A stretch of DNA of 64,000 nt from NCBI RefSeq assembly GCF_004919045.1, contig NZ_SWDW01000010.1, forward strand, positions 62,001 to 126,000. Reading direction: 5' to 3'. The position numbers were made by a program, and so were the translations under genes. The notes under the pieces were generated by a model. That model worked only from the letters and a program-made list of their open reading frames with translations, was not told the origin of the DNA and made no database searches. This DNA comes from Sinomonas albida (GTDB lineage: Bacteria; Actinomycetota; Actinomycetes; Actinomycetales; Micrococcaceae). Of the stretch, positions 18,919 through 27,199 are shown in pieces (position 1 is the first letter of the stretch; each line of letters opens with the position of its first letter).

Positions 18919-20157
18919 ATGCCCCACCAGACGCACGCGTCCGGCGGCCCCCGCAGGGGCCGACTGACGGCCTCCCCCGCCAAGGCCGAGACGCTCAAGA
19001 AGCTGCGCAACAGCGTCGGCCAGCTCTCGACGACCACGACGCGCGAACTCGAGCGCGCGCTCCCCTGGTACGGCCGCCTGAGCGCGGACGAGCGCTCCGC
19101 GCTCGGACTTGTGGCGCAGAACGGCATCGCGGCGTTCGTGACGTGGTACGAGCGGCCGAGCCTGCCCTCGTGGGTCCTCTCCGACGTCTTCGGGAACGCA
19201 CCGACCGAGCTCACGCGCTCGATCAGCCTGCAGAAGGCGCTGCAGCTCATCCGCATTGTCGTGGAGGTCGTCGAGGATCAGGTGCCCAACCTCGCCTCGG
19301 AAGAAGACCAGCCTGCCCTCCGGGAGGCCGTGCTCCGCTACTCGCGGGAGGTCGCGTTTGCGGCGGCGGACGTCTACGCGCGGGCGGCGGAGACGCGCGG
19401 CTCGTGGGACACCCGGCTCGAGGCGCTCATCGTCGACGCCATCCTGCGGGGCGAGAACACGGACGCCCTCCGCTCGCGCATCGCCGCCCTCGGCTGGAAG
19501 GCGCAGGAGCGCTTCTCGGTCATGGTCGGAGGTTCGCCGCTCGAGCCGAGCCCAAGCTATGTGGGTGAGGTGCGGCGAACGGCCGGCCGCTACGCCCAGG
19601 ACGCCCTCGTGGGCATCCAGGGTGACCGCCTCATCCTCATCCTCGGCGGGGTCACGGAGGACGAGACAGCCTACGCGCGGCTGAGCGAGATCTTCGCCCC
19701 CGGCCCGGTCGTCTTCGGCCCGCAGGCCGAGAGCATCCCCGAGATCAGCGCCTCGGCGCAGGCCGCGTTCGCCGGACTTTCCGCCGCGCGCGCCTGGCCC
19801 AACGCCCCGCGACCCGTGTCCGCGGACGACCTGCTCCCCGAGCGCGTGGTTGCGGGCGACGACGCGGCGCGGCGCGCGCTCGTCCAGAAGATCTACCGGC
19901 CGCTTCTCGCCGCCTCGAACGGGCTGGTCGAGACGCTGAGCGCCTACCTCGAACTCGGGCACTCCCTGGAGGCGACCGCACGCGAGCTGTTCGTCCACGC
20001 GAACACCGTCCGTTACCGGCTGCGGCGCGTGTGCGACGTCACCGGCTGGGATCCACTCCTGCCGCGCGAGGCGTTCGTGCTGCAGACCGCCCTCGTGGTG
20101 GGGCGGCTCGCGGCCCACCCTCCGGGCCGCGAGAGACAGGCCCGCCAAGGGGCCTGA
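18919..20157 (+). CDS. fasR: PucR-family transcriptional regulator of fatty acid synthesis (FasR-like)
   Basis: 412 aa. The C-terminal PucR-type helix-turn-helix is clear: LSAYLELGHSLEATARELFVHANTVRYRLRRVCDVTGWDP (about residues 345-385). The preceding 200 residues resemble the GGDEF-like central region of this family. Its position directly upstream of fabD-fabH-acpP-fabF is that of Streptomyces FasR, an activator of the fab operon. ATG 18919 is used because the upstream part of the open frame is an arginine-rich shadow of aceE. The stop is 110 bp before fabD. Matching palindromes upstream of fasR and fabD suggest it controls both. Confidence 0.88.
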   Translation: MPHQTHASGGPRRGRLTASPAKAETLKKLRNSVGQLSTTTTRELERALPWYGRLSADERSALGLVAQNGIAAFVTWYERPSLPSWVLSDVFGNAPTELTRSISLQKALQLIRIVVEVVEDQVPNLASEEDQPALREAVLRYSREVAFAAADVYARAAETRGSWDTRLEALIVDAILRGENTDALRSRIAALGWKAQERFSVMVGGSPLEPSPSYVGEVRRTAGRYAQDALVGIQGDRLILILGGVTEDETAYARLSEIFAPGPVVFGPQAESIPEISASAQAAFAGLSAARAWPNAPRPVSADDLLPERVVAGDDAARRALVQKIYRPLLAASNGLVETLSAYLELGHSLEATARELFVHANTVRYRLRRVCDVTGWDPLLPREAFVLQTALVVGRLAAHPPGRERQARQGA

Positions 20158-20183
20158 AACGCCCCGCGCGGCCTCAACCCTCG

Positions 20184-20200
20184 TTGTAGACTTCCTACAA
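20184..20200. promoter_or_regulatory. FasR-box candidate upstream of the fab operon
   Basis: TTGTAGACTTCCTACAA is a perfect 6-bp inverted repeat with a 5-bp spacer, 68 bp upstream of the fabD GTG and inside the 110-bp fasR-fabD gap. Confidence 0.6.
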
Positions 20201-20267
20201 TCCGCGTTCTGGAGCTTGGTGCGCGCGGGCACCGCTGGAACTGTCCACCCTTTGGAAAGCTGGAATC

Positions 20268-21221
20268 GTGCTAGCAATTGTCTGCCCTGGACAGGGCTCC
20301 CAGACGCCGGGCTTCTTGGCGCCGTGGCTTGAGCTGCCCTCCGCCGTCGAGCATCTCGGCTCGCTCGGCGAAGTGGTGGGCCTCGACCTCATCGCGCACG
20401 GGACGACCTCGACTGAAGAGACCATCAAGGACACGGCTGTCGCGCAGCCCCTCATCGTGGCCGCTGGGCTCGTCGCCGCACGGACCCTCTTCGACGTCGA
20501 ACTCTCGACTCTCCCCATCCTGCTCGCCGGCCACTCCGTCGGCGAGATCACCGCCTCGGCCCTCGCCGGCGTCCTGAGCGAGTCGGACGCCATGAAGTTC
20601 GTGGGCCTGCGTGCCCGCGAGATGGCGAAGGCCGCGGCCGTGACGCCGACCGGCATGAGCGCGGTGGTAGGCGGCGACCCGGACGAGGTCCTCAAGGCCA
20701 TCGAAGCGGCTGGCGCCTCGCCCGCCAACGTCAACGGCGGCGGCCAGGTCGTCGCGGCCGGGACCACGGAGCAGCTCGCGCGCCTCGCCGAAAACCCGCC
20801 TGCCAAGGCCCGCGTCATCCCGCTCAAGGTCGCGGGCGCGTTCCATACCCAGCACATGGCTCCCGCCGTCGCCGCTCTCGACGAGCTGCGTCCCCAGCTC
20901 GGCGTGTCCGATCCGGAGGTGCCGCTCCTCTCCAACTTCGACGGACGCGAGGTCGTCTCCGGCCCCGCCGCGGTGGAGAGCCTCGTCGCGCAGGTCTCCC
21001 GACCCGTGCGCTGGGACCTGTGCATGGAGACCATGAAGAGCCTCGGTGTGACTGGGCTCATCGAACTTGCCCCGGCCGGCACGCTCGCGGGGCTCGCGAA
21101 GCGGGGGCTCCCGGGCGTGAAGGCCGTCGCGGTCAAGACGCCGGCAGATCTCTCTGTGGCGCTCGAGCTGTTCGCCGCGGACGCCGAGCAGAACCCTTCG
21201 ACGGAAGATGAGACGGTATGA
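20268..21221 (+). CDS. fabD: Malonyl-CoA:ACP transacylase
   Basis: 317 aa. Loads malonate from CoA onto ACP for type II fatty acid synthesis. GQGSQ is at residues 9-13, the catalytic Ser90 is in LLAGHSVGEI and the partner His is in GAFHTQHM near residue 195. Start GTG, with TTTGGAAAG upstream. The last codons overlap fabH by 4 bp (ATGA). First gene of the fab operon fabD-fabH-acpP-fabF, probably driven by a promoter in the fasR-fabD gap. Confidence 0.95.
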   Translation: MLAIVCPGQGSQTPGFLAPWLELPSAVEHLGSLGEVVGLDLIAHGTTSTEETIKDTAVAQPLIVAAGLVAARTLFDVELSTLPILLAGHSVGEITASALAGVLSESDAMKFVGLRAREMAKAAAVTPTGMSAVVGGDPDEVLKAIEAAGASPANVNGGGQVVAAGTTEQLARLAENPPAKARVIPLKVAGAFHTQHMAPAVAALDELRPQLGVSDPEVPLLSNFDGREVVSGPAAVESLVAQVSRPVRWDLCMETMKSLGVTGLIELAPAGTLAGLAKRGLPGVKAVAVKTPADLSVALELFAADAEQNPSTEDETV

Positions 21222-22279
21222 GCGTCCCCACGCTGCGCCAGACCCAGACGCGCGAGTACTCCCGCATCATCGGGCTGGGCGTCTACCGCCCGTCCGTGCT
21301 CGTCACGAATGACGACGTGTGCCAGTGGATCGACTCCTCCGACGAATGGATCCGACAGCGCACGGGCATCGTGACGCGCCACCGGGCCCCTGCCGAGGTC
21401 GAGCTCATCGACATGGCCGAGGCCGCCGCGCGCGAGGCCCTCGAGAAGGCCGGGATCGAGGGATCCCAGCTCGGCGCCGTCATCGTCTCCACGGTGACGC
21501 ACCCGTACGCGACACCGTCCGCGGCAGCCCTTCTGTGCGACCGGATCGGCGCGACCCCAGCTCCTGCCTACGACATTTCAGCGGCGTGCGCCGGCTACTG
21601 CTACGGCATCGCGCAGGCCGACGCCCTCGTGCGCTCGGGCTCGGCCGACTACGTCCTCGTGGTCGGCGCCGAGAAGCTGAGCGACTTCATCGACAACAGC
21701 GAGCGGAGCATCTCGTTCCTGCTCGGGGACGGCGCGGGAGCCGTCGTCATCGGCCCGTCGGAGACGCCGGGCATCGGCCCTTCGGTGTGGGGCTCGGACG
21801 GCAGCAAGTGGAACACGATCGGGATGACCCACTCGCTGCTCGACGTGCGCGACCTGTCCGACGAGGCGGAGCGCGACGGCGCGGGCAACGCCGCGGCGGT
21901 GCTCGGGACCGAGGCGAAGATCTGGCCGACTCTGCGCCAGGATGGCCAGTCGGTGTTCCGATGGGCTGTCTGGGAGATGGCGAAGGTCGCAAAGCGCGCG
22001 CTCGACGCCGCGGGCATCGGGCCCGAGGACCTTTCGGCGTTCGTGCCGCATCAGGCGAACATGCGTATCATCGACGAGATGGTCAAGCAGCTCAAGCTGC
22101 CGGAGAGCGTTATCGTGGGCCGCGACATCGCGGACGCCGGCAACACGTCGGCGGCCTCGATTCCGCTTGCCACTCACCGGCTGCTCGAGGAAAACCCCGA
22201 ACTGAGCGGCAAGCTTTCCCTCCAGATCGGTTTCGGCGCCGGGCTCGTGTTCGGCGCCCAGGTCGTCACCCTCCCCTAG
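21218..22279 (+). CDS. fabH: 3-oxoacyl-ACP synthase III (KAS III)
   Basis: 353 aa condensing enzyme that starts chains from acyl-CoA and malonyl-ACP; in this group it usually accepts branched primers. The Cys-His-Asn triad is visible: Cys124 in DISAACAGYCYG, His in FVPHQANMRI and Asn in GNTSAASIP. Translationally coupled to fabD by a 4-bp overlap. A 108-bp gap with a GC-rich, repeat-like sequence (GCCGGCGGAAGCCGGC) precedes acpP. Confidence 0.95.
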   Translation: MSVPTLRQTQTREYSRIIGLGVYRPSVLVTNDDVCQWIDSSDEWIRQRTGIVTRHRAPAEVELIDMAEAAAREALEKAGIEGSQLGAVIVSTVTHPYATPSAAALLCDRIGATPAPAYDISAACAGYCYGIAQADALVRSGSADYVLVVGAEKLSDFIDNSERSISFLLGDGAGAVVIGPSETPGIGPSVWGSDGSKWNTIGMTHSLLDVRDLSDEAERDGAGNAAAVLGTEAKIWPTLRQDGQSVFRWAVWEMAKVAKRALDAAGIGPEDLSAFVPHQANMRIIDEMVKQLKLPESVIVGRDIADAGNTSAASIPLATHRLLEENPELSGKLSLQIGFGAGLVFGAQVVTLP

Positions 22280-22387
22280 TCCCCCAACGCGCCGGGCGGA
22301 AGCGGTCGGCGCGTGCGAAGCCAAGCCGCACAAGCGGCTTGCCCAGCAAAGCCGGCGGAAGCCGGCAAACCCAGAAAAGGAGCCGAC

Positions 22388-22633
22388 ATGGCTAGCAACG
22401 AAGAGATCCTCGCCGGCCTTGCCGAGATCATCAACGAGGAGACCGGCCTGGCCCCTGAGGCCGTTCAGCTCGAGAAGTCCTTCACCGACGACCTCGACAT
22501 CGACTCGATCTCGATGATGACCATCGTCGTGAACGCCGAGGAGAAGTTCGGTGTGCGTATCCCCGACGAGGAGGTCAAGAACCTCTCGACCGTCGGCGAC
22601 GCCGTGGACTTCATCTCCAAGGCCCAGGCCTGA
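22388..22633 (+). CDS. acpP: Acyl carrier protein
   Basis: 81 aa, acidic four-helix carrier of fatty acid intermediates. The phosphopantetheine attachment serine is Ser40 in DDLDIDSISMM, which reads DSI in place of the usual DSL, as in many actinobacteria. The ATG has AAAAGGAGCC upstream. Lies between fabH and fabF in the fab operon. Confidence 0.96.
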   Translation: MASNEEILAGLAEIINEETGLAPEAVQLEKSFTDDLDIDSISMMTIVVNAEEKFGVRIPDEEVKNLSTVGDAVDFISKAQA

Positions 22634-22727
22634 TCTTTCCCGCGCGACGGCCGGTACCCCTTGGTGCCGGCCGTCTGCTCCATCCGGGCAGCCGTCCTGG
22701 CTCCAAGACTCGTCGAAAGAGGGAAGC

Positions 22728-23963
22728 ATGGCCCGCAAAGTTGTCATCACCGGTCTGGGCGCCACGACCCCCGTGGGCGGAGATGTCCCGACGTTGTGGC
22801 AGAACGCCCTCAAGGGAGTCTCTGGCGTCGTCAGGCTGACCGATGACTGGGTCGAAGAGTACGACCTCCCGGTCAAGATCGCGGCCAAGCTCGCCGTGCC
22901 CGCGGAGAACGTCCTGGGCCGCGTCGAGATGAAGCGCATGGACCCGTCCACGCAGTACGGCGTCATTGCGGCCCGAGAGGCGTGGCGGGACTCCGGGATC
23001 GAGGAGATCGACCACGACCGGCTCGCCGTGGCCTTTGCGACGGGAATCGGCGGCGTGTGGACGCTGCTCAGCGCCTGGGACACGCTCAAGGAGAAGGGCC
23101 CGCGTCGAGTTCTCCCGATGACTGTGCCGATGCTCATGCCGAACGGCGTTGCGGCGGCCGTGAGCCTCGACCTCGGTGCCCGCGCCGGGGCGCACACGCC
23201 GGTCTCGGCTTGCGCCTCGGGAACGGAAGCCATGGCCGTGGGCCAGGAGCTCATCCGGTCCGGCAAGGCGGACGTCGTCATGGTGGGCGGCGCTGAGGCG
23301 GCTATCCACCCCATGCCTCTCGCGGCCTTCGCGTCGATGCAGGCGCTCTCGAAGCGCAACGATGACCCCGAGCACGCGTCCCGCCCCTACGACATCGACC
23401 GCGATGGCTTCGTCATGGGCGAGGGAGCAGGTGCGCTCGTACTCGAGGCCGAGGAGCATGCGCTCGCTCGCGGTGCGCGGATCTACGCCGAGCTCGCCGG
23501 CACGTCCGTCACGGCCGACGCGTACCACATCACGGCACCGGATCCCGAAGGCCTCGGCGCCACGCGAGCACTCAAGGCCGCGATGTTCGATGCCCGCGTC
23601 CAGCCCGAGGACATCGTCCACATCAACGCGCACGCGACGTCGACCCCGGTCGGGGACAAGCCCGAGTACACGGCGCTTCGCGCCGCGCTTGGTGCCCAGG
23701 TGGACGATGTCGCCGTCTCGGCCACGAAGTCCCAGATGGGCCACCTGCTCGGAGCCTCCGGCGCAGTGGAGGCCGTTCTGACGGTCCTCGCGGTCTACGA
23801 CCGGAAGGCTCCCGCAACCATCAACCTCGAGCACCAGGATCCCGAGATCCCGCTCAACGTGGTGACGACCGCGCGCGATCTGCCCCAGGGCGACATCGTC
23901 GCGCTGAGCAACTCGTTCGGCTTCGGTGGCCACAACGCAGTCCTTGTGGTGCGAAACCACTGA
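22728..23963 (+). CDS. fabF: 3-oxoacyl-ACP synthase II (KAS II)
   Basis: 411 aa elongating condensing enzyme. The Cys-His-His triad is visible: Cys162 in PVSACASGTEAM, His in NAHATSTPVGD and His in KSQMGHLLGASGAVEA. ATG 22728 follows GAAAGAGGGAAGC; the open frame upstream overlaps acpP and is not used. Last gene of the fab operon, closed by a hairpin at 24020. Confidence 0.96.
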   Translation: MARKVVITGLGATTPVGGDVPTLWQNALKGVSGVVRLTDDWVEEYDLPVKIAAKLAVPAENVLGRVEMKRMDPSTQYGVIAAREAWRDSGIEEIDHDRLAVAFATGIGGVWTLLSAWDTLKEKGPRRVLPMTVPMLMPNGVAAAVSLDLGARAGAHTPVSACASGTEAMAVGQELIRSGKADVVMVGGAEAAIHPMPLAAFASMQALSKRNDDPEHASRPYDIDRDGFVMGEGAGALVLEAEEHALARGARIYAELAGTSVTADAYHITAPDPEGLGATRALKAAMFDARVQPEDIVHINAHATSTPVGDKPEYTALRAALGAQVDDVAVSATKSQMGHLLGASGAVEAVLTVLAVYDRKAPATINLEHQDPEIPLNVVTTARDLPQGDIVALSNSFGFGGHNAVLVVRNH

Positions 23964-24019
23964 CGCCTGTGCGGCTTGATGCGTGCAAGCCTTGATGCAA
24001 GCAGGCTCTGACGCATGCG

Positions 24020-24062
24020 AACGGCCGTGGGGCTCGCCGGATTGGCGGGCCCCACGGCCGTT
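24020..24062 (+). terminator. fab operon terminator
   Basis: AACGGCCGTGGGGC (24020-24033) pairs perfectly with 24049-24062, with an inner CGCC/GGCG, and is followed by TTTG. It separates the convergent fabF and DUF3145 genes. Confidence 0.8.
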
Positions 24063-24114
24063 TGCGCGATGGAGTGTTCTCGGCGCCGGGCAAGCGCCCG
24101 GCGCGATGGTGTTG

Positions 24115-24618
24115 CTAGCCGACCTGGTGCAGCCAGCGCACGGGGGCGCCTTCGGCTGCATGGCGGAACGGCTCGAGTTCCTCATCCCAGGCTTCGCCAA
24201 GGGCGAGTGAGAGTTCGTGGAACACCGCGGCGGGGTCGCCAGCACCGGATTCGTAGGCGTACCGAATGCGGTCCTCGGTCACCATGATGTTTCCGTGGAC
24301 ATCGGTGGTCGCATGGAAGATTCCGAGTTCGGGGGTGTGCGACCAGCGCGCTCCATCAACCCCAGGGCTCGGCTCCTCCGTCACCTCGTAACGGAGATGT
24401 GCCCACCCCCGAAGCGACGACGCCAGTTGGGCCCCCGTCCCGGGAGCACCCACCCATGAGAGCTCGGCCCGGAACATTCCGGGCGCGGCAGGCTGCGCCG
24501 TCCACTCGAGATCTGTCCTCTTCTCGACGACGGAGCCAATGGCCCACTCGACATGCGGGCACAGCGCACTCGGTGACGAGTGCACGAACAGCAGACCACG
24601 GGTCATCACTGCAGACAT
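24115..24618 (-). CDS. DUF3145 family protein
   Basis: 167 aa, an actinobacteria-restricted family of unknown function, full length: MTRGLLFVHSSPSALCPHVEWA at the start, RGWAHLRYEVTEEPSPG in the middle and FHELSLALGEAWDEELEPFR near the end. ATG 24618 is chosen because GGAGG lies 5 nt upstream; the frame extends a further 42 residues with no family similarity. Convergent with fabF, a neighbourhood kept in many actinobacteria, but no functional link to fatty acid synthesis is shown. The 237 bp upstream to xerC hold no gene. Confidence 0.87.
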   Translation of the reverse strand: MSAVMTRGLLFVHSSPSALCPHVEWAIGSVVEKRTDLEWTAQPAAPGMFRAELSWVGAPGTGAQLASSLRGWAHLRYEVTEEPSPGVDGARWSHTPELGIFHATTDVHGNIMVTEDRIRYAYESGAGDPAAVFHELSLALGEAWDEELEPFRHAAEGAPVRWLHQVG

Positions 24619-24855
24619 TCCATCCTCCATCGCTGTCGGTACGTCTTCCCCTACGACCGTCAGCACATGGAGCGTGTGTGATCCTGTGGCGATTGAGTTT
24701 TCTGGGTCGCGATACAGAACGCTGCACACGGCCGCCACGGTCATTCTGCCCGACGGTTGGCGATTCCGCCAGCACCGTGCCGCGACACGCGGCGTGTCTC
24801 ACGGCGTGTCTCGCGGTGGGTCCCCTCTGGGCATCGCCTTCGGCTGATGCGGCCA

Positions 24856-25791
24856 TCAAGCCCGCGGATGCGCCTGGACGTAGCTCGCGCGGAGTCTTTC
24901 GACCGAGACGTGTGTGTAGAGCTGGGTCGTCGCTAGGCTCGAATGACCCAGCAGCTCCTGCACGGATCTGAGGTCGGCGCCACCGTCCAGAAGATGCGTC
25001 GCGGCCGTGTGCCGGAGGGCGTGCGGGCCGCTCGCCGCGGTGTCGCCGAGGGCCCGGAGCGCGGCGTCGACCGATTCCCGCGCCTGGCGCTGCCCGAGCC
25101 TTCCCCCGCGCTTGCCGAGGAACAACGCTGCCCCGCTTGCGGCAGTGGCGAGCGCGGTCCGCGCCCCCATCCAGCGCACGAGCGCGTTCGCCGCCGGGAC
25201 GCCGAACGGAACCGTCCGCTCCTTGTTGCCTTTTCCGAGGACGCGCACCGTGCGAGCCGAGAGATCGACGTCGTCCAGATCCAGGCCCACGAGTTCAGAC
25301 ACGCGGATACCGGTGGCGTAGAAGACCTCGAGGAGCGCCCAATCGCGAACAGCCACGGGATCGCCGCCCTCTGCCGCCGACTCAACGTCCGAGAGCATCC
25401 GGCGGGCCTGGTCTTCATGCAGCACGTCCGGAAGATCCCCGTGCCGTTTGGGAGAGGCGAGCCGCAGGGCGGGATCCACTTCAAGGAGTCCCTCTCGGAC
25501 GGCCCACGACGTGAACGAACGGACTGCCGCCGATCGGCGGGCAAGGGTCGCACGGGACAACCCGCCCTCGCTCTGCTTCCCGAGCCACCGGCGGAGACTC
25601 GCGAGGCCGACGTCGCCGAGCTCCCTAGCGCCATCCTGCTGGGCGGATTCGAGCATCGATGTGAGATCGCCCTCGTAGGCTCGCAAAGTGTGCTCGGACC
25701 GGCCCCGGCCCAGCGAGAGGTACCTGAGGAAGCCCTCAAGGGGTTCCCTCAGGCCCAGGGCCAGGGGTTGGCGATCGCGCACAAGCCCCAC
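24856..25791 (-). CDS. xerC: Tyrosine recombinase XerC
   Basis: 311 aa. Site-specific recombinase that resolves chromosome dimers at dif with XerD. The SAM-like N domain ([22 protein letters not shown]) is followed by the catalytic domain with Arg in [13 protein letters not shown]-x2-R in [11 protein letters not shown], His in [10 protein letters not shown] and nucleophile Tyr in [14 protein letters not shown] 25791 is chosen for its GAGGG ribosome site 8 nt upstream and the right N-terminus. Chromosomal housekeeping copy, next to dprA as in mycobacteria, not a phage integrase. Three phased palindromes lie 65-130 bp upstream. Confidence 0.92.
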   Translation of the reverse strand: MGLVRDRQPLALGLREPLEGFLRYLSLGRGRSEHTLRAYEGDLTSMLESAQQDGARELGDVGLASLRRWLGKQSEGGLSRATLARRSAAVRSFTSWAVREGLLEVDPALRLASPKRHGDLPDVLHEDQARRMLSDVESAAEGGDPVAVRDWALLEVFYATGIRVSELVGLDLDDVDLSARTVRVLGKGNKERTVPFGVPAANALVRWMGARTALATAASGAALFLGKRGGRLGQRQARESVDAALRALGDTAASGPHALRHTAATHLLDGGADLRSVQELLGHSSLATTQLYTHVSVERLRASYVQAHPRA

Positions 25792-25856
25792 TGTGGTGGC
25801 CCTCAACGCGCCGCACAAGCCGACACCCCTCTCGTAACAAGAACGAGACCACGACC

Positions 25857-25918
25857 GGACAATCGTCCGCGGGCGACCGACCGGACAGTTGTCCGCGGGG
25901 CGATGAGGACGATCGTCC
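25857..25918. promoter_or_regulatory. Three phased GGAC-N4-GTCC palindromes upstream of xerC
   Basis: GGACAATCGTCC (25857-25868), GGACAGTTGTCC (25883-25894) and GGACGATCGTCC (25907-25918) lie 26 and 24 bp apart, each followed by a GCGG-rich tail, so the unit is a degenerate tandem repeat. All are in the 175-bp gap between dprA and xerC, as expected for a cooperative operator; the binding protein is unknown. Confidence 0.5.
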
Positions 25919-25966
25919 ACGCGGCGACGAATGGCTGGGCGGCCGCCCTGCGCCCGAGGGCGGGTC

Positions 25967-27199
25967 TCACCGCCCCGCGCGTCGCCAGCCCGTGCCCGAG
26001 TCGGTACACAGCCCGAGGAGCTCGAGTCTGCCGAGGCCGGCCCGTACCTGGGCTGGCTTGAGCCCCGCGACGTTCGCGAGCCGCTCGATCGTCGTTCCCT
26101 GCTTCAGCGGAAGCGCGTCGAGCAGCAGGACATCTTCCACGGACAGCCCGTCGTGGACGGCCCGCCTCGCGACCTTCTCGTTCTCCAGGCCGACTCCGAC
26201 CGGCGCAATGAGCTCGTAGACCTCGTTGACGTCGGTCACGCACACAGCGGCCCCATCCCGCAGGAGCCGGTGGCACCCGGCTGAGCTTGGGCTGAAGACG
26301 GAGCCCGGCACGGCCCCGACCGGCCGCACGAGATCGGCCGCGTGGTTCGCGGTGCTCAACGCGCCCGATCGATAGTTGGCTTCCACCACCACAGTCGCGC
26401 CGGCGAGGGCCGCGATGAGTCGGTTCCGGCGCAGGAACCGGTGCCGCGTCGGCGCACCGCCTGGTGGCAACTCGGACGCAAGGAGCCCTTGGCGCGCGAT
26501 GGCACGCAGCAGCTCTTCATTGCCTGAGGGATAGTAGCGATCGAGGCCGCCCGCCATGATGGCCACCGTCGGCAGCTGCGAACCGTCCGAGGTGAGCGCC
26601 GCCCGGTGCGCCTGAGCGTCGATACCGTAGGCGCCGCCGCTCACCACGGTGACGCCGCGGACCACGAGGCCTCTAGAGATCTCGCCGGCGACCTCAAGTC
26701 CGTAGTTCGTCGCATCGCGGGATCCGACGACTGCAGCGCATCGGCGCACGCTCGGGAGATCCTCCTCGCCGCGGACCCACAGAGCGATGGGCGCCTGAGC
26801 CCCGAGGTCCGCGAAGCCATCAGGCCACTCCCGGTCCTCCGGCGTCACGAGCCGGCCCCCGAACCGTGCGATCGTCTCGAGATCCCGTTCTGGGGCCAGA
26901 TCCGCGACCCGGCCGCGCCAACGCTCCTTGGCACTCGCGAGCCCTTCCCACGACTTGGCTCCGCCCCCAAGAACGATGCTCCCCACCGCAGCGTCCAGCC
27001 GGGGGCTGGATCCCACGCGGCCGGAAGCAACAGCGAGCGCCTCCACAGGTCCCAATACACCCACGAGCGCAGATCCCGTGGCATCGCCGGGCTCCATGAG
27101 GCGGGTCAACGCAGCCCGCGCGACCCTTGACGTGGCGAGGGCATCGCGGTCTCGGGGCGCTCCCAGCCCGCCGCCGCGCGCTCGCAGTTCCCCGCTCAC
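25967..27199 (-). CDS. dprA: DNA processing protein DprA
   Basis: 410 aa. Protects incoming single-stranded DNA and loads RecA in transformation. The Rossmann-like DprA core is complete: [72 protein letters not shown] and [18 protein letters not shown] winged-helix-like C-terminal region follows (about 345-405). GTG 27199 overlaps the comM TGA by 4 bp, fixing the start. Part of the yraN-comM-dprA unit; no late competence genes are in this window, so a role outside natural transformation is possible. Confidence 0.92.
   Translation of the reverse strand: MSGELRARGGGLGAPRDRDALATSRVARAALTRLMEPGDATGSALVGVLGPVEALAVASGRVGSSPRLDAAVGSIVLGGGAKSWEGLASAKERWRGRVADLAPERDLETIARFGGRLVTPEDREWPDGFADLGAQAPIALWVRGEEDLPSVRRCAAVVGSRDATNYGLEVAGEISRGLVVRGVTVVSGGAYGIDAQAHRAALTSDGSQLPTVAIMAGGLDRYYPSGNEELLRAIARQGLLASELPPGGAPTRHRFLRRNRLIAALAGATVVVEANYRSGALSTANHAADLVRPVGAVPGSVFSPSSAGCHRLLRDGAAVCVTDVNEVYELIAPVGVGLENEKVARRAVHDGLSVEDVLLLDALPLKQGTTIERLANVAGLKPAQVRAGLGRLELLGLCTDSGTGWRRAGR

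Noticed and set aside
22280-22387. Regulatory element between fabH and acpP
   Set aside because: The GCCGGC-rich repeats look like simple low-complexity sequence; no palindrome matching the fasR/fabD site was found.
24856-25791. Phage integrase marking a mobile island
   Set aside because: Sequence and the dprA-comM-yraN context are those of chromosomal XerC; no attachment repeats or phage genes are nearby, and tRNA-Val is 10 kb away.
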